Part shown: in pieces, positions 8,011-11,736 of the stretch
Numbering within the stretch: the stretch's first letter is position 1
Layout of the letters: the number at the start of each line of letters is the position of its first letter
Assembly: GCA_003158365.1 (NCBI GenBank)
Contig: PMIW01000195.1
Span: forward strand, 1-11,736
From: Ignavibacteriota bacterium
GTDB taxonomy: Bacteria; Bacteroidota; Ignavibacteria; Tepidaquicellales; Tepidaquicellaceae
Direction: 5' to 3'
DNA length: 11,736 nt
Made by a program: the position numbers and the translations under genes
The notes under the pieces: generated by a model
What the model was told of the DNA's origin: nothing
Seen by the model: the letters and a program-made list of their open reading frames with translations, nothing else
The model's database searches: none

Positions 8011-8733
8011 TTATTTGACAAATTGCATTTTTTCAAGTTTTCTTACTTTTTCACTTTTACCTGTACGTGATATATAATTTGCATTAATATCGCCTGTTTC
8101 ACCAAATTGTTTTTCACTTAAATCGATACCCCGTTTATGATAAGTCAGCAGTTCCATTTTTCCTTTTAATTCAGTTTTTTTAATATTGGTAAGAAGTGTG
8201 TCCCGATAATAATATGCTTTGGTGCACTTTCTATTTAATTCAATCGCATTTGAATAATCCTTCAATGCCCCGGAATAATCCCCGCATTTCTCTTTCAATG
8301 CCCCTCTTTTCAAATAAGCGAAAAGAAAAAGCGGTTCTGCCTTTATTGCTTTACTGTAACTTTCCTGTGCGTCCTTAAATAAATTTAATTTGGATTCAAT
8401 ATTGCCTTTATTAAATAAAATAAGTGAGCATTCAGGAGAAAGATCACCTGCTTTTTTTATATCCTTCAGGGCTTTTTCAAAATAACCCATCAGATAATAC
8501 AATTTTGCCCTGTTGTTATAGACTTCTGCTCTATCGGGTAATAAAGTAACTGCTGTATCATAATCCTCAAGAGCGCCCTGAAAATCTGCTAATTCTCTTT
8601 TGACTTTTCCTCTGTGCAGGTAGACTGCAAAATTATTTACATCGGAAGAAATAATTCCGTTTAATATTTGCAGCGCCTTGTTCAACTTACCGTTTTTAAT
8701 TTCACTTAGTGCTGACTTTAATTTTGTGTCCAT
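8011..8733 (-). CDS. TPR-repeat protein between mlaD and tamB genes
   Basis: The product has 240 residues and no signal peptide or membrane segment, so it is predicted cytoplasmic. Five consecutive 34-residue tetratricopeptide repeats fill residues 1-170 in exact register (1-34, 35-68, 69-102, 103-136, 137-170). Each shows the usual pattern, such as YLHRGKVKRELADFQGALEDY and AYLKRGALKEKCGDYSGALKDY. Residues 171-240 form a lysine/arginine-rich tail without recognised motifs. TPR arrays are protein-binding scaffolds and no catalytic role is expected. It lies 30 bases after the mlaD stop and has one of the few good ribosome binding sites here (GGAG nine bases before ATG). Its place between an MCE transporter and TamB suggests it may organise that machinery, but TPR proteins are common and the link is inference only. 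Confidence 0.88.
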   Translation of the reverse strand: MDTKLKSALSEIKNGKLNKALQILNGIISSDVNNFAVYLHRGKVKRELADFQGALEDYDTAVTLLPDRAEVYNNRAKLYYLMGYFEKALKDIKKAGDLSPECSLILFNKGNIESKLNLFKDAQESYSKAIKAEPLFLFAYLKRGALKEKCGDYSGALKDYSNAIELNRKCTKAYYYRDTLLTNIKKTELKGKMELLTYHKRGIDLSEKQFGETGDINANYISRTGKSEKVRKLEKMQFVK

Positions 8734-8763
8734 AACATTTTCTCCGTTAATTATTTTAAAATT

Positions 8764-9813
8764 TTACTTACTGCTTTTTTCCTGAAGTTCTTTTACCATT
8801 TTTTCAAGCTCATTTATCCTCTTATCGCGTTCATTTAATTCCTGCTGTTTAATTTTTAATTTCATGTTCAGATCCGAAGCATTTTTTTCGTAATCGGTTT
8901 TATCCCAGTAGCCGATATCTTCGAAATATCCCTTGAACAAAAAATTGTGCTTCAGAGCTTCCATGTTCTGTGAAAAACTGAAGGAGCCCTGTTCAAGGTT
9001 TGCCGTTGTCTGGTTTGCATTTCTTATAAGTGATTTAAGGTTATTTGCAACATTGGTATCGTTAACCAATGTACCAATCGCACTTTCGCTTGAGTTCATT
9101 TTATTGGTCATTTCCGCAATATCCCTTGTAATGTTTCTTATTTTCTCTGTCATTGGTACAACTTCAGTCGTAATAATATCCACACTTGAAGAAATATTTC
9201 TGAGTACTTTGTTTATTAATCCCGTCGAAGTAGCAAATCCTCCCATAGTGGAATCAACATTATTATATAAACTTTTATTATTTATAATTTGCCCTAAAGT
9301 CCCCTGCCCGCTGTCAACCTTTGCAATCATGCTTGCTACATTTTTTGTAATGATTGATGCATTTTCCCCTGTTTCCTTAAGGGATTTCATGATGTCTTCC
9401 GCTTCGATGGGTTTTATGGATTCAAGCCAATCTCCGTCGTTTATGGATTGTGTATTTTCACCACCCTGTGTTATATCAACAATTTTGTTTCCAATAAGTC
9501 CTTCCGTGACCACTTTTACCTTTGAATCGCGTTTTATGAATTTCTTGACGCTGCTTATTATTGTCATCTCTATCATTACTTTATTTCCCGATACAATATC
9601 TATTTTATCTACAGTTCCGACATTAATTCCGTTAAACCTCACGGTACTTCCCTCGAGTAAACCGCTGACTGATTCAAAAACCGATTGAATCTTCATTGTG
9701 GAAGTAAACATATTTTGCTTGCTCCCGATTACGAAAATCGCAATCAAAAAAAGAGCTAAGCCTGCAATTATAAAAATTGCAACTATAATTTTTTTACTTA
9801 ATTTCTTTTCCAT
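8764..9813 (-). CDS. mlaD: MlaD-type MCE-domain protein with long helical C-terminus
   Basis: This is the substrate-binding, ring-forming partner of an MlaE/MlaF lipid ABC transporter. A single transmembrane helix (about 9-30) anchors it in the inner membrane. One MCE domain follows at about 39-118, with GLLEGSTVRFNGINVGTV and EGLIGNKIVDI. MCE domains form hexameric rings with a hydrophobic pore for phospholipid. The remaining ~230 residues are mostly helical, so the protein is much longer than E. coli MlaD (183). The helical part contains two related segments, QGTLGQIINNKSLYNNV (170-186) and SAIGTLVNDTNVANNLKSL (245-263), then FLFKGYFEDIGYW (291-303). It ends in a charged heptad-like coiled coil (about 312-347). 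Single-MCE proteins with long helical tails occur in Bacteroidota, mycobacteria and chloroplasts. The stop of the mlaF gene lies 22 bases upstream. No Shine-Dalgarno is seen. Confidence 0.92.
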   Translation of the reverse strand: MEKKLSKKIIVAIFIIAGLALFLIAIFVIGSKQNMFTSTMKIQSVFESVSGLLEGSTVRFNGINVGTVDKIDIVSGNKVMIEMTIISSVKKFIKRDSKVKVVTEGLIGNKIVDITQGGENTQSINDGDWLESIKPIEAEDIMKSLKETGENASIITKNVASMIAKVDSGQGTLGQIINNKSLYNNVDSTMGGFATSTGLINKVLRNISSSVDIITTEVVPMTEKIRNITRDIAEMTNKMNSSESAIGTLVNDTNVANNLKSLIRNANQTTANLEQGSFSFSQNMEALKHNFLFKGYFEDIGYWDKTDYEKNASDLNMKLKIKQQELNERDKRINELEKMVKELQEKSSK

Positions 9814-9835
9814 TTAAGTATGGCTTTTTAAATTT

Positions 9836-10612
9836 TCAAAAAATATCCTCAAAAAATCCTTTGACAAAATCATCACCTGATTTTTTAAGTTCGTCGAAGC
9901 TGCCTTCGGCTGCAAAAACACCATCTCTCAGTACAACTATTCTGTTAGCCGTTAATTTTGCGCAACTTATATCGTGTGTAACTATGACAGAAGTAACTTT
10001 AAATTTATCCTGCATTTTCAATATCAGTTCGCTTATTTCCCTGGATGTTGCTGGATCAAGACCCGTGGTCGGTTCATCATACAACATTATTTCGGGATTT
10101 AATATCAAAGTACGGGCAAGACCTATTCGTTTTCTCATACCACCCGATAATTCAGACGGCATCATATCAAGGGATTCTTCCAGGCCTACATTAGAGAGAA
10201 CTTTTCTGATTCTTTTTTCGATTTCATCCTGAGTCAGTTTTTCATGCCTGACAAGCGGAAATTCAAGATTTTCACGCACACTCATCGAATCATATAGAGC
10301 ACCACTCTGAAAAATAAAACCGACCTTTTTCCTTAAATCCTGCAATTCGTTAAAAGAAAGATTCGGTACTTCCTCTCCCAAAACATTTACTTTTCCTGCG
10401 TCCGCCATCATTAATCCCACAATGCATTTTAATGTTACCGATTTACCTGAACCTGATTTACCCAGGATTATTAAAGATTCACCCCTGTATACTTTAAGAT
10501 TAATATCTTTTAATATATCATAATCGCCAAGAGTTTTTTTCAAATGCTCAATAGAAATTACAATTTCCCTGGCCTTTAATGATTTCTCTTTTATATTATT
10601 AATATCTGTCAT
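9836..10612 (-). CDS. mlaF: MlaF-type ABC transporter ATPase
   Basis: The 258-residue cytoplasmic ATPase powers the MlaE permease. All ABC elements are intact: Walker A GKSGSGKS (51-58), Q-loop Gln102 in FQSGALYDSMSV, signature LSGGM (155-159), Walker B IMLYDE with catalytic Glu180, D-loop GLDP (184-187) and switch His213 in VTHD. The FQSGALYDSMSVRENLEFPL stretch and LSGGMRKRIGLAR are characteristic of the MlaF/Ttg2A/TGD3 group of lipid importers/exporters, rather than of general nutrient ATPases. The gene starts five bases after the mlaE stop, so the two are surely cotranscribed. No MlaB-like STAS protein, which binds MlaF in E. coli, is encoded in the window. Confidence 0.96.
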   Translation of the reverse strand: MTDINNIKEKSLKAREIVISIEHLKKTLGDYDILKDINLKVYRGESLIILGKSGSGKSVTLKCIVGLMMADAGKVNVLGEEVPNLSFNELQDLRKKVGFIFQSGALYDSMSVRENLEFPLVRHEKLTQDEIEKRIRKVLSNVGLEESLDMMPSELSGGMRKRIGLARTLILNPEIMLYDEPTTGLDPATSREISELILKMQDKFKVTSVIVTHDISCAKLTANRIVVLRDGVFAAEGSFDELKKSGDDFVKGFFEDIF

Positions 10613-10617
10613 TTCAA

Positions 10618-11388
10618 TTAAAATAAAATTATTGTTAACTGAACTGCAATCATATCTATGATTATAACAAGTAAGGACGAATAAATTACAGAAACGTTTG
10701 CCGCAATTCCTACACTCTCGGTTCCTCTTGTTGCATTATACCCCTGATTACAACCCACCAACCCTATTGCAAATCCAAAAAAGAAGGTTTTTATGGTTGC
10801 AGGTATAACATCTGCGAAAGTTAAAGCTGAAAATACAGTTGTAAAATACAACTGCAAACTTTGCCCGTTCAAAATAGTTAATGCCATAAAGCCTCCTATC
10901 AAAGCAATTGTATCGGCATATATAATGAGTAATGGTATCATTAAAGTAGTTGCAGTGATTCTGGTTACAACAAGAAACTTGAAAGGGTTAGTCGCTGAAA
11001 CTTCCATTGCATCTATCTGCTCAGATACTTTCATCGAACCAAGCTCCGCACCGATTCCCGAGCCTATCTTGCCTGCACAAATCAAACCTGTTATTACGGG
11101 TCCAATTTCCCGAATAATAGAAACCGAAATCATAGATGGAATTAAAGAGAGCGCGCCGAATTTTGTGAGCATCGGAATAGCCTGAAGAGCAAGTACAAAT
11201 CCAATAATAAAACCGGTAACACCGACGAGACCCAGTGATTTATTTCCGATTTCAAAAAATTGTTTAATAGTTTCTTTGAATTCATATGGCGGCTTAAAAA
11301 CTTCACGAAAATACCTTACTGTAAAATTATACAAACCGTAAACAGTAAGCAGAAATTTGGTCAAGAATATTGGCAATATTGAATTCAT
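10618..11388 (-). CDS. mlaE: MlaE-type ABC transporter permease
   Basis: The 256-residue integral inner-membrane protein has about five hydrophobic segments (around 52-72, 80-105, 145-170, 198-215 and 228-255) and an amphipathic N-terminus. The family signature is clear: REIGPVITGLICAGKIGSG, then AELGSMKVSEQIDAMEV at about 93-130. This is the conserved cytoplasmic coupling and pore region of MlaE/TGD1/YrbE permeases. A dimer with two MlaF subunits and an MlaD hexamer moves phospholipid between the inner membrane and the MCE channel. The gene follows the partial upstream gene by 15 bases and precedes mlaF by five. The ATG at 11388 gives the usual family length; no Shine-Dalgarno is visible, as for most genes here. 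Confidence 0.95.
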   Translation of the reverse strand: MNSILPIFLTKFLLTVYGLYNFTVRYFREVFKPPYEFKETIKQFFEIGNKSLGLVGVTGFIIGFVLALQAIPMLTKFGALSLIPSMISVSIIREIGPVITGLICAGKIGSGIGAELGSMKVSEQIDAMEVSATNPFKFLVVTRITATTLMIPLLIIYADTIALIGGFMALTILNGQSLQLYFTTVFSALTFADVIPATIKTFFFGFAIGLVGCNQGYNATRGTESVGIAANVSVIYSSLLVIIIDMIAVQLTIILF

Positions 11389-11403
11389 ATAATCATTAAT
11401 TTT

Positions 11404-11736
11404 TTAATAATTCCTTTTAATATTTACTTCAGTAAAAGGATTCGCAAATCCCAAAATTATACCAAACGATATATCGGTTATATCAGTAGCATTTTTATTA
11501 ATCATGAATGTATGACGTATTTTTACATTCGGAAATATTAAAAGTTTATGATTCCGCAAGGAATAACCGAATGTGAGTTCGGGGAAAAATCCGGTCTTAT
11601 TAAAATTCGTAAAATAACCTGCACCCGTTGATATAACTCCTGTGCCCTGCAGCATATGCGACGGTTCAATTTTATCTTTCAGCAAAAAATCATATTTGTA
11701 AGAAAATCTTAAATGACTTGGGTTATTTCCGGTGAA
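11404..11736 (-). CDS. Barrel-like envelope protein of unknown family, C-terminal part (5' end outside window)
   Basis: The frame is open from the right edge to its TAA, giving the last 110 residues. A TTG at 11685 could be read as a start, but the frame continues upstream with similar content (FTGNNPSHLRFSYKYDFLL), so it is taken as internal. The sequence alternates short amphipathic beta strands with turns, for example HLRFSYKYDFLL, GVISTGAGYFTNF, PELTFGYSLRN, NVKIRHTFM and ISFGIILGFANPF. It ends with tyrosine (VNIKRNY). This resembles the end of a small outer-membrane beta-barrel, but I recognise no named family. The gene heads the visible part of the operon, 15 bases before mlaE, so it may be an outer-membrane partner of the lipid transporter. 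Without the N-terminus the barrel assignment stays tentative. Confidence 0.6.
   Translation of the reverse strand, partial: FTGNNPSHLRFSYKYDFLLKDKIEPSHMLQGTGVISTGAGYFTNFNKTGFFPELTFGYSLRNHKLLIFPNVKIRHTFMINKNATDITDISFGIILGFANPFTEVNIKRNY

Noticed and set aside
8933..9688. Long plus-strand open frame of 251 codons
   Set aside because: It is fully antisense to the well-supported mlaD gene, and its low-complexity Ser/Phe/Ile-rich product is typical of the complement of an AT-rich coding region.
8764..11388. A complete E. coli-style mlaFEDCB operon
   Set aside because: Only E, F and D are present. The gene after mlaD encodes TPR repeats, not the periplasmic carrier MlaC or a STAS-domain MlaB.

Overview
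The window is AT-rich bacterial DNA, roughly one third G+C by eye. It probably comes from the Bacteroidota/Ignavibacteriota side of the tree. The reasons are weak or absent Shine-Dalgarno sequences before most genes, a TAnnTTTG-like promoter box before the tRNA, and an MlaE-MlaF-MlaD set without MlaB or MlaC. The taxon is an inference. The first ~90 bases do not fit this picture: they are about 63% G+C and look like another organism joined inside a conserved stretch of pgk.

Left part (1-1455): the 3' end of pgk on the plus strand; a tRNA-Gln(CUG) on the minus strand with its own intrinsic terminator and a plausible promoter; the first 64 codons of a UDP-glucuronate 4-epimerase-type gene, cut short; a small predicted secreted protein whose start overlaps the stop of that remnant; and about 430 bases without a gene, holding one long imperfect inverted repeat.

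Right part (1456-11736): a cell-envelope block. A TamA-like Omp85 barrel protein lies on the plus strand. It converges on a minus-strand run of six genes, transcribed right to left: a barrel-like protein (only its 3' end is present), MlaE permease, MlaF ATPase, MlaD-type MCE protein, a five-repeat TPR protein, and a giant TamB-like protein. The tamA and tamB stop codons overlap, so the two genes meet tail to tail with no spacer.

Functionally, MlaE/MlaF/MlaD would form an inner-membrane ABC lipid transporter. TamB is a long, probably groove-shaped periplasmic protein of the AsmA-like superfamily, and TamA is its outer-membrane partner. Having all of these together, with a TPR protein between MlaD and TamB and a barrel-like protein at the head of the operon, suggests one module that moves lipid (or lipid and outer-membrane protein) between inner and outer membrane. 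That link is inferred from gene order and is the most interesting point in the window. No CRISPR array, insertion sequence or integrase was found.
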